Positions 1 to 14,270 of a DNA stretch of 64,000 nucleotides are shown here, one piece after another. The notes beneath the pieces are model-generated. The model saw only the letters and a list, made by a program, of their open reading frames with translations. It was not told where the DNA came from and made no database searches. This DNA is from Gonocerus acuteangulatus (taxonomy: Eukaryota; Arthropoda; Insecta; Hemiptera; Coreidae): the NCBI GenBank assembly GCA_946811695.1, contig OX328126.1, forward strand, positions 4,854,462 to 4,918,461, read 5' to 3'. Position numbers and translations under genes: made by a program. How positions within the stretch are numbered: the first letter of the stretch is position 1; the number at the start of each line of letters is the position of its first letter.

Positions 1-823
1 TTATAAGGTTTTTTAGTAGTTTTAATTCAGTTACAAAAGTATTCCAAATAGAATTTAGATCATAATTAAAGCCAAAGGAAGCCATAGAAAGTACTAAATT
101 ATAAGGTTTTTAATAGTTTTAATTCAGTTACAAAAGTATTCCAAATAGAATTTAGATCATAATTAAAGCCAAAGGAAGCCATAGAAAGTACTAAATTATA
201 AGGTTTTTTAGTAGTTTTAATTCAGTTACAAAAGTATTCCAAATAGAATTTAGATCATAATTAAAGCCAAAGGAAGCCATAGAAAGTACTAAATTATAAG
301 GTTTTTAATAGTTTTAATTCAGTTACAAAAGTATTCCAAATAGAATTTAGATCATAATTAAAGCCAAAGGAAGCCATAGAAAGTACTAAATTATAAGGTT
401 TTTAATAGTTTTAATTCAGTTACAAAAGTATTCCAAATAGAATTTAGATCATAATTAAAGCCAAAGGAAGCCATAGAAAGTACTAAATTATAAGGTTTTT
501 AATAGTTTTAATTCAGTTACAAAAGTATTCCAAATAGAATTTAGATCATAATTAAAGCCAAAGGAAGCCATAGAAAGTACTAAATTATAAGGTTTTTAAT
601 AGTTTTAATTCAGTTACAAAAGTATTCCAAATATAATTTAGATCATAATTAAAGCCAAAGGAAGACATAGAAATTACTAAATTATAAAGTTTTTAATAGT
701 TTTAATTCAGTTACAAAAGTATTCCAAATAGAATTCAGATCATAATTAAAGCCAAAGGAAGCCATAGAAAGTACTAAATTATAAGGTTTTTTAATAGTTT
801 TAATTCAGTTACAAAAGTGTTGC
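1..823. repeat. 97/98-bp tandem array, about 8.4 copies
   Basis: Units begin TTATAAGGTTTTT at 1, 99, 196, 294, 391, 488, 585, 682 and 779. The 98-bp units carry one extra T and read TTTTTTAGTAG where the 97-bp units read TTTTTAATAG. The unit at 585-681 and the start of the next carry most of the substitutions. The last unit breaks off after about 40 bp. The array runs off the left edge of the window, so its true size is unknown. No coding signal was seen. Confidence 0.95.
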
Positions 824-2062
824 AATCAGTTAAATTTTCAATGTTTTTCAGAATTTATTTTTATACTTCAATAAAATTATTATTATGTCAATTTCTGATT
901 ATTAAGTATGTATTAAAATCATATATATTTGATTCATTACCCAACACACATTTCTAACAGCAAAGTATTCAAGTTTTGTAAGCAAGAGCTATTATTGCAA
1001 AAGTTTTGTGAGTCACTGTATATAGATTTCAGATATTTTCCAGATGGTAGAATGTGTATTTGCTTGTGACCTCTATGGCCACTTCAACATTCTTCGGCTA
1101 TGTTGTATGCTTTGTGATCTCGTTGGGTTTGTCATGTTCTATGTTTAGTGCTTGTGTCCATCCTTTGGTCGGGACTAATTGAAACAACACCGTACAGTTT
1201 GAGAGAATAACCATTTTGAGATGACTATCAAGCCGATGTAACCTTTGAGTAGGACCCAGAGACCAGGGGTCTCAGCTATTGTAGAACTTGGGCTAGTCTG
1301 CTAATTCAATTTAAACACAACTCTGACTTCTCTAGTCCAAGATTATTAGGAGGGAGCAATATTGGGTTTGAAACAACACATTGTTAACATCTTCTTCTAC
1401 CTTTTTGTATACTCTTTAGCTTATTAGAGGAGTAATAAGTAATTCTGAATCATAGATTTTAGGAATGGTCTGAGAAACCATAGATTAAAACCCACTGTAT
1501 TAAAATACATTAGACGCTTAATGACCGAATTTATAATAAAAATTATGTAAAAAATGACCGATATTTTTTTATCAGGCACAAAAGAAAAATAATATATTTT
1601 TGGAGAAATGAATGAATGAAATAATCATTTATTTCGTCAACAAATATTTATTTCTATTTTTTTTTACGGAGGACCAGTCCTTCTCTGTGATATTTTCGTT
1701 ACCTTCTGTTTATTAATAATTTTTTTAGTAGTTAGACTTTTACCTTTTTTGTTTATGTAGTCACCTACCGTGATAACATATTATACATTGTTTTACATTT
1801 TGTTGAATTCTTTAGAAGTTAAACACACACACACACACAAACACAAAAAAAGTTCATCTTATCTTGGTGATAATAGCTTTTAATTTGAATGTGTAAGATG
1901 CGCGATTGAAAGTGTACAAAAGTGAACAAAAAAATTACTAAGGATTATTTAGGGGAAAAAAGGAGATAAAAAGGAAAAAAAAAAAAGAAAATGTGAATAA
2001 AAATAAAATACTGACATTAATGCCTTTTGATAATGAAGCATTGGATGAATAAAGTGTGGCAT
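824..2062. other. AT-rich unique sequence, no gene seen
   Basis: No open frame of useful length and no recognised domain. It holds a short AC microsatellite (1823-1839) and a 43-bp LINE tail fragment listed separately. Confidence 0.6.
1608..1650 (-). mobile_element. 3'-end fragment of an RTE-type LINE
   Basis: The stretch has ATGA tetranucleotides followed by TTTATTTCGTCAACAAATAT. It matches the 3' terminus of the LINE at 28145-30333 (compare 28145-28190) in the same orientation. It is therefore read as a 5'-truncated insertion on the minus strand with a tetranucleotide tail. Only about 43 bp match, so the copy is either very short or decayed beyond that point. Confidence 0.55.
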
Positions 2063-3058
2063 GTTTTGCACGGTAGGGCTCCGAAGACCCGGAGGTTTTT
2101 CACGGTAGGGCGCCGAAGACCCGGAGGTTCTTCACGGTAGGGCGCTGAAGACCCGGAGGTTTTTCACGGTAGGGCGCCGAAGACCCGGAGGTTTTTCACG
2201 GTAGGGCGCCGAAGACCCGGAGGTTCTTCACGGTAGGGCGCTGAAGACCCGGAGGTTTTTCACGGTAGGGCGCCGAAAACCCGGAGGTTTTGCACGGTAG
2301 GGCGCCGAAGACCCGGAGGTTTTGCACGGTAGGGCGCCGAAGACCCGGAGGTTTTGCACGGTAGGGCGCTGAAGACCCGTAGGTTTTTCACGGTAGGGCG
2401 CCGAAGACCCGGAGGTTTTGCACGGTAGGGCGCTGAAGACCCGGAGGTTTTGCACGGTAGGGCGCCCAAGACCCGGAGGTTTTGCACGGTAGGGCGCTGA
2501 AGACCCGGAGGTTTTGCACGGTAGGGCGCCGAAGACCCGGCGGTTTTGCACGGTAGGGCGCTGAAGACCTGGAGGTTTTGCACGGTAGGGCGCCGAAGAC
2601 CCGGAGGGTTTTCACGGTAGGGCGCCGAAGACCCGGAGGTTTTTCACGGTAGGGCGCCGAAGACCCGGAGGTTTTTCACGGTAGGGCGCTGAAGACCCGG
2701 AGGTTTTTCACGGTAGGGCGCCGAAAACCCGGAGGTTTTGCACGGTAGGGCACTGAAGACCCGGAGGTTTTTCACGGTAGGGCGCTGAAGACCCAGAGGT
2801 TTTGCACGGTAGGGCGCCGAAGACCCGGAGGTTTTGCACGGTAGGGCGCCGAAGACCCAGAGGTTTTGCACGGTAGGACGCTGAAGACCCGGAGGTTTTT
2901 CACGGTAGGGCGCCGAAGACCCGGAGGTTTTGCACGGTAGGGCGCTGAAGACCCGGAGGTTTTGCACGGTAGGGCGCTGAAGACCCAGAGGTTTTGCACG
3001 GTAGGGCGCTGAAGACGTGGAGGTTTTGCACGGTAGGGCGCCGAAGACCCTGAGGTTT
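2063..3058. repeat. 32-bp GC-rich satellite, about 31 copies
   Basis: The unit contains CACGGTAGGGCGCCGAAGAC and then CCGGAGGTTTT. One representative unit is 66% GC, an island in an AT-rich window. Variable positions recur (CCGAAG or CTGAAG; TTTTGCA, TTTTTCA or TTCTTCA), so copies are diverged but phase is perfectly kept. All three minus-strand frames are open over long stretches because the unit lacks stop codons on that strand. Since 32 is not a multiple of 3, the frame cycles every 96 bp. I treat those open frames as by-products and not as genes. Confidence 0.95.
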
Positions 3059-6000
3059 GTCGCTCAAACATACTTCAAACAAAACCCAAATATACAAGTA
3101 GTCAACAATAACATGCTTCAAACAAAACCCAAATATACAAGTAGTCAGCAAGAACATACTTCAAACAAAACCCAAATATACAAGAAGTCAACAAAAACAT
3201 AATTCAAACAAAACCCAAATATACAAGTAGTCAACAAGAACATACTTCAAACAAAACCCTAATATACAAGTAGTCAACAAGAACATACTTCAAACAAAAC
3301 CCTAATATACAAGTAGTCAACAAGAACACACTTCAAACAAAACCCAAATATACAAGTAGTCAACAAGAACATACTTCAAACAAAACCCAAATATATAAGT
3401 AGTCAACAAGAACATACTTCAAACAAAACCCAAATATACAAGTAGTACAAGAACATGCTTCAAACAAAACCAAAATATGCAAGTTGTCAACAAGAACATA
3501 CTTCAAACAAAACCAAAATATACAAGCAGTCAACAAGAACATACTTCAAACAAAACCCTAATATACAAGTAGTCAACAAGAACATGCTTCAAACAAAACC
3601 CAAATATGCAAGTAGTCAACAAGAACACACTTCAAACAAAACCCAAATATACAAGTAGTCAACAAGAACATACTTCAAACAAAACCCTAATATACAAGTA
3701 GTCAACAAGAACATACTTCAAACAAAACCCAAATATACAAGTAGTCAACAAGAACATACTTCAAACAAAACCCTAATATACAAGAAGTCAACACGAACAT
3801 ACTTCAAACAAAACCCGAATATACAAGTAGTCAACAAGATCATACTTCAAACAAAACCCGAATATACAAGTAGTCAACAAGAACATACTTCAAACAAAAC
3901 CCGAATATACAAGTAGTCAACAAGAACATACTTCAAACAAAACCAAAATATACAAGTAGTCAACAAGAACATACTTCAAACAAAACCCGAATATACAAGT
4001 AGTCAACAAGAACATACTTCAAACTAAACCCGAATATACAAGTAGTCAACAAGAACATGCTTCAAACAAAACCAAAATATACAAGTAGTCAACAAGAGCA
4101 TACTTCAAACAAAACCAAAATATACAAGTAGTCAACAAGAACATACTTCAAACAAAACCCTATTATACTAGTAGTCAACAAGAACATACTTCAAACAAAA
4201 CCCAAATATACAAGTAGTCAACAAGAACATACTTCAAACAAAACCCTAATATACAAGTAGTCAACATGAAAATACTTCAAACTAAACCCGAATATACAAG
4301 TAGTCAACAAGAACATGCTTCAAACAAAACCAAAATATACAAGTAGTCAACAAGAACATACTTCAAAGAAAACCAAAATATACAAGTAGTCAACAAGAAC
4401 ATACTTCAAACAAAACCCTAATATACAAGTAGTCAACAAGAACATACTTCAAACAAAACCCAAATATACAAGTAGTCAACATGAAAATACTTCAAACAAA
4501 ACCAAAATATACAAGTAGTCAACAAGAACATACTTCAAACAAAACCCTATTATACAAGTAGTCAACAAGAACATACTTCAAACAAAACCCAAATATACAA
4601 GTAGTCAACAAGAACATACTTCAAACAAAACCCAAATATACAAGTAGTACAAGAACATGCTTCAAACAAAACCAAAATATGCAAGTTGTCAACAAGAACA
4701 TACTTCAAACAAAACCAAAATATACAAGCAGTCAACAAGAACATATTTCAAACAAAACCCTAATATACAAGTAGTCAACAAGAACATGCTTCAAACAAAA
4801 CCCAAATATGCAAGTAGTCAACAAGAACACACTTCAAACAAAACCCAAATATACAAGTAGTCAACAAGAACCTTATTCAAACAAAACCCTAATATACAAG
4901 TAGTCAACAAGAACATACTTCAAACAAAACCCAAATATACAAGTAGTCAACAAGAACATACTTCAAACAAAACCCTAATATACAAGAAGTCAACACGAAC
5001 ATACTTCAAACAAAACCCGAATATACAAGTAGTCAACAAAATCATACTTCAAACAAACCCCGAATATACAAGTAGTCAACAAGAACATACTTCAAACAAA
5101 ACCCGAATATACAAGTAGTCAACAAGAACATACTTCAAACTAAACACGAATATACAAGTAGTCAACAAGAACATGCTTCAAACAAAACCAAAATATACAA
5201 GTAGTCAACAAGAGCATATTTCAAACAAAACCAAAATATACAAGTAGTCAACAAGAACATACTTCAAACAAAACCCTATTATACTAGTAGTCAACAAGAA
5301 CATACTTCAAACAAAACCCAAATATACAAGTAGTCAACAAGAACATACTTCAAACAAAACCCTAATATACAAGTAGTCAACATGAAAATACTTCAAACTA
5401 AACCCGAATATACAAGTAGTCAACAAGAACATACTTCAAACAAAACCCTAATATACAAGAAGTCAACACGAACATACTTCAAACAAAACCCGAATATACA
5501 AGTAGTCAACAAAATCATACTTCAAACAAACCCCGAATATACAAGTAGTCAACAAGAACATACTTCAAACAAAACCCGAATATACAAGTAGTCAACAAGA
5601 ACATACTTCAAACTAAACACGAATATACAAGTAGTCAACAAGAACATGCTTCAAACAAAACCAAAATATACAAGTAGTCAACAAGAGCATATTTCAAACA
5701 AAACCAAAATATACAAGTAGTCAACAAGAACATACTTCAAGCAAAACCCTATTATACAAGTAGTCAACAAGAACATACTTCAAACAAAACCCAAATATAC
5801 AAGTAGTCAACAAGAACATACTTCAAACAAAACCCAAATATACAAGTAGTACAAGAACATGCTTCAAACAAAACCCTAATATACAAGTAGTCAACAAGAA
5901 CATGCTTCAAACAAAACCCAAATATGCAAGTAGTCAACAAGAACACACTTCAAACAAAACCCAAATATACAAGTAGTCAACAAGAACCTTATTCAAACAA

Positions 6001-7769
6001 AACCCTAATATACAAGTAGTCAACAAGAACATACTTCAAACAAAACCCAAATATACAAGTAGTCAACAAGAACATACTTCAAACAAAACCCTAATATACA
6101 AGAAGTCAACACGAACATTCTTCAAACAAAACCCGAATATACAAGTAGTCAACAAGATCATACTTCAAACAAAACCCGAATATACAAGTAGTCAACAAGA
6201 ACATACTTCAAACAAAACCCGAATATACAAGTAGTCAACAAGAACATACTTAAAAAAAAACCCGAATATACAAGTACTCAACAACAACATACTTCAAACA
6301 AAACCAAAATATACAAGTAGTCAACAAGAACATACTTCAAACAAAACCCGAATATACAAGTAGTCAACAAGAACATACTTCAAACTAAACCCGAATATAC
6401 AAGTAGTCAACAAGAACATGCTTCAAACAAAACCAAAATATACAAGTAGTCAACAAGAGCATACTTCAAACAAAACCAAAATATACAAGTAGTCAACAAG
6501 AACATACTTCAAACAAAACCCAAATATACAAGTAGTCAACAAGAACATACTTCAAACAAAACCCTAATATACAAGTAGTCAACATGAAAATACTTCAAAC
6601 TAAACCCGAATATACAAGTAGTCAACAAGAACATACTTCAAACAAAACCCTAATATACAAGTAGTCAACAAGAACATGCTTCAAACAAAACCAAAATATG
6701 CAAGTAGTCAACAAGAACATACTTCAAACAAAACCAAAATATACACGTAGTCAACAAGAACATACTTCAAACAAAACCCTAATATACAAGCAGTCAACAA
6801 GAACATACTTCAAACAAAACCCAAATATACAAGTAGTCAACATGAAAATACTTCAAACTAAACCCGAATATACAAGTAGTCAACAAGAACATGCTTCAAA
6901 CAAAACCAAAATATACAAGTAGTCAACAAGAGCATACTTCAAACAAAACCAAAATATACAAGTAGTCAACAAGAACATACTTCAAGCAAAACCCAAATAT
7001 ACAAGTAGTCAACAAGAACATACTTCAAACAAAACCCAAATATATAAGTAGTCAACAAGAACATACTTCAAACAAAACCCAAATATTCAAGTAGTACAAG
7101 AACATGCTTCAAACAAAACCAAAATATGCAAGTTGTCAACAAGAACATACTTCAAACAAAACCAAAATATACAAGCAGTCAACAAGAACATACTTCAAAC
7201 AAAACCCTAATATACAAGTAGTCAACAAGAGCATATTTCAAACAAAACCAAAATATACAAGTAGTCAACAAGAACATACTTCAAACAAAACCCTATTATA
7301 CTAGTAGTCAACAAGAACATACTTCAAACAAAACCCAAATATACAAGTAGTCAACAAGAACATACTTCAAACAAAACCCTAATATACAAGTAGTCAACAT
7401 GAAAATACTTCAAACTAAACCCGAATATACAAGTAGTCAACAAGAACATGCTTCAAACAAAACCAAAATATACAAGTAGTCAACAAGAGCATACTTCAAA
7501 CAAAACCAAAATATACAAGTAGTCAACAAGAACATACTTCAAACAAAACCCTAATATACAAGTAGTCAACAAGAACATACTTCAAACAAAACCCAAATAT
7601 ACAAGTAGTCAACATGAAAATACTTCAAACAAAACCCTATTATACAAGTAGTCAACAAGAACATACTTCAAACAAAACCAAAATATACAAGTAGTCAACA
7701 AGAACATACTTCAAACAAAACCCTATTATACAAGTAGTCAACAAGAACATACTTCAAACAAAACCCAAA

Positions 7770-10700
7770 TATACAAGTAGTCAACAAGAACATACTTCAA
7801 ACAAAACCCAAATATACAAGTAGTACAAGAACATGCTTCAAACAAAACCAAAATATGCAAGTTGTCAACAAGAACATACTTCAAACAAAACCAAAATATA
7901 CAAGCAGTCAACAAGAACATACTTCAAACAAAACCCTAATATACAAGTAGTCAACAAGAACATGCTTCAAACAAAACCCAAATATGCAAGTAGTCAACAA
8001 GAACACACTTCAAACAAAACCCAAATATACAAGTAGTCAACAAGAACCTTATTCAAACAAAACCCTAATATACAAGTAGTCAACAAGAACATACTTCAAA
8101 CAAAACCCAAATATACAAGTAGTCAACAAGAACATACTTCAAACAAAACCAAAATATACAAGTAGTCAACAAGAACATACTTCAAACAAAACCCGAATAT
8201 ACAAGTAGTCAACAAGAACATACTTCAAACAAAACCCGAATATACAAGTAGTCAACAAGAACATACTTCAAACTAAACCCGAATATACAAGTAGTCAACA
8301 AGAACATGCTTCAAACAAAACCAAAATATACAAGTAGTCAACAAGAGCATATTTCAAACAAAACCAAAATATAAAAGTAGTCAACAAGAACATACTTCAA
8401 ACAAAACCCTATTATACTAGTAGTCAACAAGAACATACTTCAAACAAAACCCAAATATACAAGTAGTCAACAAGAACATACTTCAAACAAAACCCTAATA
8501 TACAAGTAGTCAACATGAAAATACTTCAAACTAAACCAAAATATACAAGTAGTCAACAAGAGCATACTTCAAACAAAACCAAAATATACAAGTAGTCAAC
8601 AAGAACATACTTCAAACAAAACCCTAATATACAAGTAGTCAACAAGAACATACTTCAAACAAAACCCAAATATACAAGTAGTCAACATGAAAATACTTCA
8701 AACAAAACCAAAATATACAAGTAGTCAACAAGAACATACTTCAAACAAAACCCTATTATACAAGTAGTCAACAAGAACATACTTCAAACAAAACCCAAAT
8801 ATACAAGTAGTCAGCAAGAACATACTTCAAACAAAACCCTAATGTACAAGTAGTCAACATGAAAATACTTCAAACTAAACCCGAATATACAAGTAGTCAA
8901 CAAGAACATGCTTCAAACAAAACCAAAATATACAAGTAGTCAACAAGAGCATACTTCAAACAAAACCAAAATATACAAGTAGTCAACAAGAACATACTTC
9001 AAACAAAACCCAAATATACAAGTAGTCAACAAGAACATACTTCAAACAAAACCCTAATATACAAGTAGTCAACATGAAAATACTTCAAACTAAACCCGAA
9101 TATACAAGTAGTCAACAAGAACATACTTCAAACAAAACCCTAATATACAAGTAGTCAACAAGAACATGCTTCAAACAAAACCAAAATATGCAAGTAGTCA
9201 ACAAGAACATACTTCAAACAAAACCAAAATATACAAGTAGTCAACAAGAACATACTTCAAACAAAACCCTAATATACAAGCAGTCAACAAGAACATACTT
9301 CAAACAAAACCCAAATATACAAGTAGTCAACATGAAAATACTTCAAACTAAACCCGAATATACAAGTAGTCAACAAGAACATGCTTCAAACAAAACCAAA
9401 ATATACAAGTAGTCAACAAGAGCATACTTCAAACAAAACCAAAATATACAAGTAGTCAACAAGAACATACTTCAAGCAAAACCCAAATATACAAGTAGTC
9501 AACAAGAACATACTTCAAACAAAACACAAATATATAAGTAGTCAACAAGAACATACTTCAAACAAAACCCAAATATACAAGTAGTACAAGAACATGCTTC
9601 AAACAAAACCAAAATATGCATGTTGTCAACAAGAACATACTTCAAACAAAACCAAAATATACAAGCAGTCAACAAGAACATACTTCAAACAAAACCCTAA
9701 TATACAAGTAGTCAACAAGAACATACTTCAAACAAAACCCTAATATACAAGTAGTCAACAAGAACATACTTCAAACAAAACCCTAATATACAAGTAGTCA
9801 ACAAGAACATACTTCAAACAAAACCCTAATATACAAGTAGTCAACAAGAACATACTTCAAACAAAACCCAAATATACAAGTAGTACAAGAACATGCTTCA
9901 AACAAAACCAAAATATGCAAGTTGTCAACAAGAACATACTTCAAACAAAACCAAAATATACAAGCAGTCAACAAGAACATACTTCAAACAAAACCCTAAT
10001 ATACAAGTAGTCAACAAGAACATGCTTCAAACAAAACCCAAATATGCAAGTAGTCAACAAGAACACACTTCAAACAAAACCCAAATATACAAGTAGTCAA
10101 CAAGAACCTTATTCAAACAAAACCCTAATATACAAGTAGTCAACAAGAACATACTTCAAACAAAACCCAAATATACAAGTAGTCAACAAGAACATACTTC
10201 AAACAAAACCAAAATATACAAGTAGTCAACAAGAACATACTTCAAACAAAACCCGAATATACAAGTAGTCAACAAGAACATACTTCAAACAAAACCCGAA
10301 TATACAAGTAGTCAACAAGAACATACTTCAAACTAAACCCGAATATACAAGTAGTCAACAAGAACATGCTTCAAACAAAACCAAAATATACAAGTAGTCA
10401 ACAAGAGCATATTTCAAACAAAACCAAAATATAAAAGTAGTCAACAAGAACATACTTCAAACAAAACCCTATTATACTAGTAGTCAACAAGAACATACTT
10501 CAAACAAAACCCAAATATACAAGTAGTCAACAAGAACATACTTCAAACAAAACCCTAATATACAAGTAGTCAACATGAAAATACTTCAAACTAAACCAAA
10601 ATATACAAGTAGTCAACAAGAGCATACTTCAAACAAAACCAAAATATACAAGTAGTCAACAAGAACATACTTCAAACAAAACCCTAATATACAAGTAGTC

Positions 10701-11940
10701 AACAAGAACATACTTCAAACAAAACCCAAATATACAAGTAGTCAACATGAAAATACTTCAAACAAAACCAAAATATACAAGTAGTCAACAAGAACATACT
10801 TCAAACAAAACCCTATTATACAAGTAGTCAACAAGAACATACTTCAAACAAAACCCAAATATACAAGTAGTCAGCAAGAACATACTTCAAACAAAACCCT
10901 AATGTACAAGTAGTCAACATGAAAATACTTCAAACTAAACCCGAATATACAAGTAGTCAACAAGAACATGCTTCAAACAAAACCAAAATATACAAGTAGT
11001 CAACAAGAGCATACTTCAAACAAAACCAAAATATACAAGTAGTCAACAAGAACATACTTCAAACAAAACCCAAATATACAAGTAGTCAACAAGAACATAC
11101 TTCAAACAAAACCCTAATATACAAGTAGTCAACATGAAAATACTTCAAACTAAACCCGAATATACAAGTAGTCAACAAGAACATACTTCAAACAAAACCC
11201 TAATATACAAGTAGTCAACAAGAACATGCTTCAAACAAAACCAAAATATGCAAGTAGTCAACAAGAACATACTTCAAACAAAACCAAAATATACAAGTAG
11301 TCAACAAGAACATACTTCAAACAAAACCCTAATATACAAGCAGTCAACAAGAACATACTTCAAACAAAACCCAAATATACAAGTAGTCAACATGAAAATA
11401 CTTCAAACTAAACCCGAATATACAAGTAGTCAACAAGAACATGCTTCAAACAAAACCAAAATATACAAGTAGTCAACAAGAGCATACTTCAAACAAAACC
11501 AAAATATACAAGTAGTCAACAAGAACATACTTCAAGCAAAACCCAAATATACAAGTAGTCAACAAGAACATACTTCAAACAAAACACAAATATATAAGTA
11601 GTCAACAAGAACATACTTCAAACAAAACCCAAATATACAAGTAGTACAAGAACATGCTTCAAACAAAACCAAAATATGCATGTTGTCAACAAGAACATAC
11701 TTCAAACAAAACCAAAATATACAAGCAGTCAACAAGAACATACTTCAAACAAAACCCTAATATACAAGTAGTCAACAAGAACATACTTCAAACAAAACCC
11801 TAATATACAAGTAGTCAACAAGAACATACTTCAAACAAAACCCTAATATACAAGTAGTCAACAAGAACATACTTCAAACAAAACCCTAATATACAAGTAG
11901 TCAACAAGAACATACTTCAAACAAAACCCAAATATACAAG
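7770..11940. repeat. 2,060-bp higher-order tandem duplication inside the 43-bp satellite
   Basis: Diagnostic variants repeat at exactly 2,060 bp: CAAGAACCTTATTC at 8041 and 10101, ATAAAAGTAG at 8373 and 10433, AAAACACAAATATATAAG at 9521 and 11581, and the TATGCATGTTG unit near 9615 and 11675. The block is 48 units minus 4 bp, because each copy holds two 41-bp units. Copies are near-identical over about 7770-9880 versus 9830-11940, which implies a recent duplication. Confidence 0.85.
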
Positions 11941-13900
11941 TAGTCTACAAGAACATACTTCAAACAAAACCCAAATATACAAGTAGTCAACAAGAACATA
12001 CTTCAAACAAAACCCGAATATACAAGTAGTCAACAAGAACATACTTCAAACAAAACCCTAATATACAAGTAGTCAACAAGAACGTGCTTCAAACAAAACC
12101 CAAATATACAAGTAGTCAACAAGAACATACTTGAAACAAAACCCAAATATACAAGTAGTCAACAAGAACATACTTTAAACAAAACGCTAATATACAAGTA
12201 GTCAACAAGAACATACTTCAAACAAATCCCAAATATACAAGTAGTCAACACGAACATAGTTCAAACAAATCCCAAATATACAAGTAGTCAACAAGAACAT
12301 ACTTCAAACAAAACCCAAATAGACAAGTAGTCAACAAGAACATACTTTAAACAAAACCCTAATATACAAGTAGTCAACAAGAACATACTTCAAACAAATC
12401 CCTAATATACAAGTAGTCAACAAGAACATACTTCAAACAAATCCCAAATATACAAGCAGTCAACAAGAACATACTTCAAACAAAACCCAAATATACAAGT
12501 AGTCAACAAGAACATACTTCAAACAAAACCCTAATATACAAGTAGTCAACATGAAAATACTTCAAACTAAACCCGAATATACAAGTAGTCAACAAGAACA
12601 TACTTCAAACAAAACCCTAATATACAAGTAGTCAACAAGAACATGCTTCAAACAAAACCAAAATATGCAAGTAGTCAACAAGAACATACTTCAAACAAAA
12701 CCAAAATATACAAGTAGTCAACAAGAACATACTTCAAACAAAACCCTAATATACAAGCAGTCAACAAGAACATACTTCAAACAAAACCCAAATATACAAG
12801 TAGTCAACATGAAAATACTTCAAACTAAACCCGAATATACAAGTAGTCAACAAGAACATGCTTCAAACAAAACCAAAATATACAAGTAGTCAACAAGAGC
12901 ATACTTCAAACAAAACCAAAATATACAAGTAGTCAACAAGAACATACTTCAAGCAAAACCCAAATATACAAGTAGTCAACAAGAACATACTTCAAACAAA
13001 ACCCAAATATATAAGTAGTCAACAAGAACATACTTCAAACAAAACCCAAATATACAAGTAGTACAAGAACATGCTTCAAACAAAACCAAAATATGCATGT
13101 TGTCAACAAGAACATACTTCAAACAAAACCAAAATATACAAGCAGTCAACAAGAACATACTTCAAACAAAACCCTAATATACAAGTAGTCAACAAGAACA
13201 TACTTCAAACAAAACCCTAATATACAAGTAGTCAACAAGAACATACTTCAAACAAAACCCTAATATACAAGTAGTCAACAAGAACATACTTCAAACAAAA
13301 CCCTAATATACAAGTAGTCAACAAGAACATACTTCAAACAAAACCCAAATATACAAGTAGTCTACAAGAACATACTTCAAACAAAACCCAAATATACAAG
13401 TAGTCAACAAGAACATACTTCAAACAAAACCCGAATAAACAAGTAGTCAACAAGAACATACTTCAAACAAAACCCTAATATACAAGTAGTCAACAAGAAC
13501 GTGCTTCAAACAAAACCCAAATATACAAGTAGTCAACAAGAACATACTTGAAACAAAACCCAAATATACAAGTAGTCAACAAGAACATACTTTAAACAAA
13601 ACCCTAATATACAAGTAGTCAACAAGAACATACTTCAAACAAATCCCAAATATACAAGTAGTCAACACGAACATAGTTCAAACAAATCCCAAATATACAA
13701 GTAGTCAACAAGAACATACTTCAAACAAAACCCAAATATACAAGTAGTCAACAAGAACATACTTTAAACAAAACCCTAATATACAAGTAGTCAACAAGAA
13801 CATACTTCAAACAAATCCCTAATATACAAGTAGTCAACAAGAACATACTTCAAACAAATCCCAAATATACAAGCAGTCAACAAGAACATGCTTCAAACAA
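11067..13900. repeat. 1,417-bp higher-order duplication inside the 43-bp satellite
   Basis: Markers are offset by 1,417 bp: GTAGTCTACAAG near 11942 and 13359, AACGTGCTTC near 12083 and 13500, ACTTTAAACAAAAC near 12172 and 13589, and CACGAACATAGTTC near 12249 and 13666. The length is 33 units minus 2 bp. The first copy overlaps the right part of the 2,060-bp block, so this duplication came after or during that event. Confidence 0.8.
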
Positions 13901-14270
13901 AACCCTAATATACAAGTAGTCAACAAGAACATACTTCAAACAAATCCCTAATATACAAGTAGTCAACAAGAACATACTTCAAACAAATCCCAAATATACA
14001 AGCAGTCAACAAGAACATGCTTCAAACAAAACCCTAATATACAAGTAGTCAACAAGAACATACTTCAAACAAATCCCTAATATACAAGTAGTCAACAAGA
14101 ACATACTTCAAACAAATCCCAAATATACAAGTAGTCAACAAGAACATACTTCAAACAAATCCCTAATATACAAGTAGTCAACAAGAACATACTTCAAACA
14201 AATCCCAAATATACAAGTAGTCAACAAGAACATACTTCAAACAAAACCCTAATATACAAGTAGTCAACAA

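Noticed and set aside
2228..3157. Overlapping minus-strand open frames of 75-107 codons in the 32-bp array
   Set aside because: They are the same repeat read in successive frames; a 32-bp unit lacking stops makes all three frames open. No domain or start context.
3017..13158. Many 60-75-codon frames on both strands in the 43-bp satellite
   Set aside because: Each is a translation of two to five satellite units and recurs with the higher-order blocks; no coding evidence.
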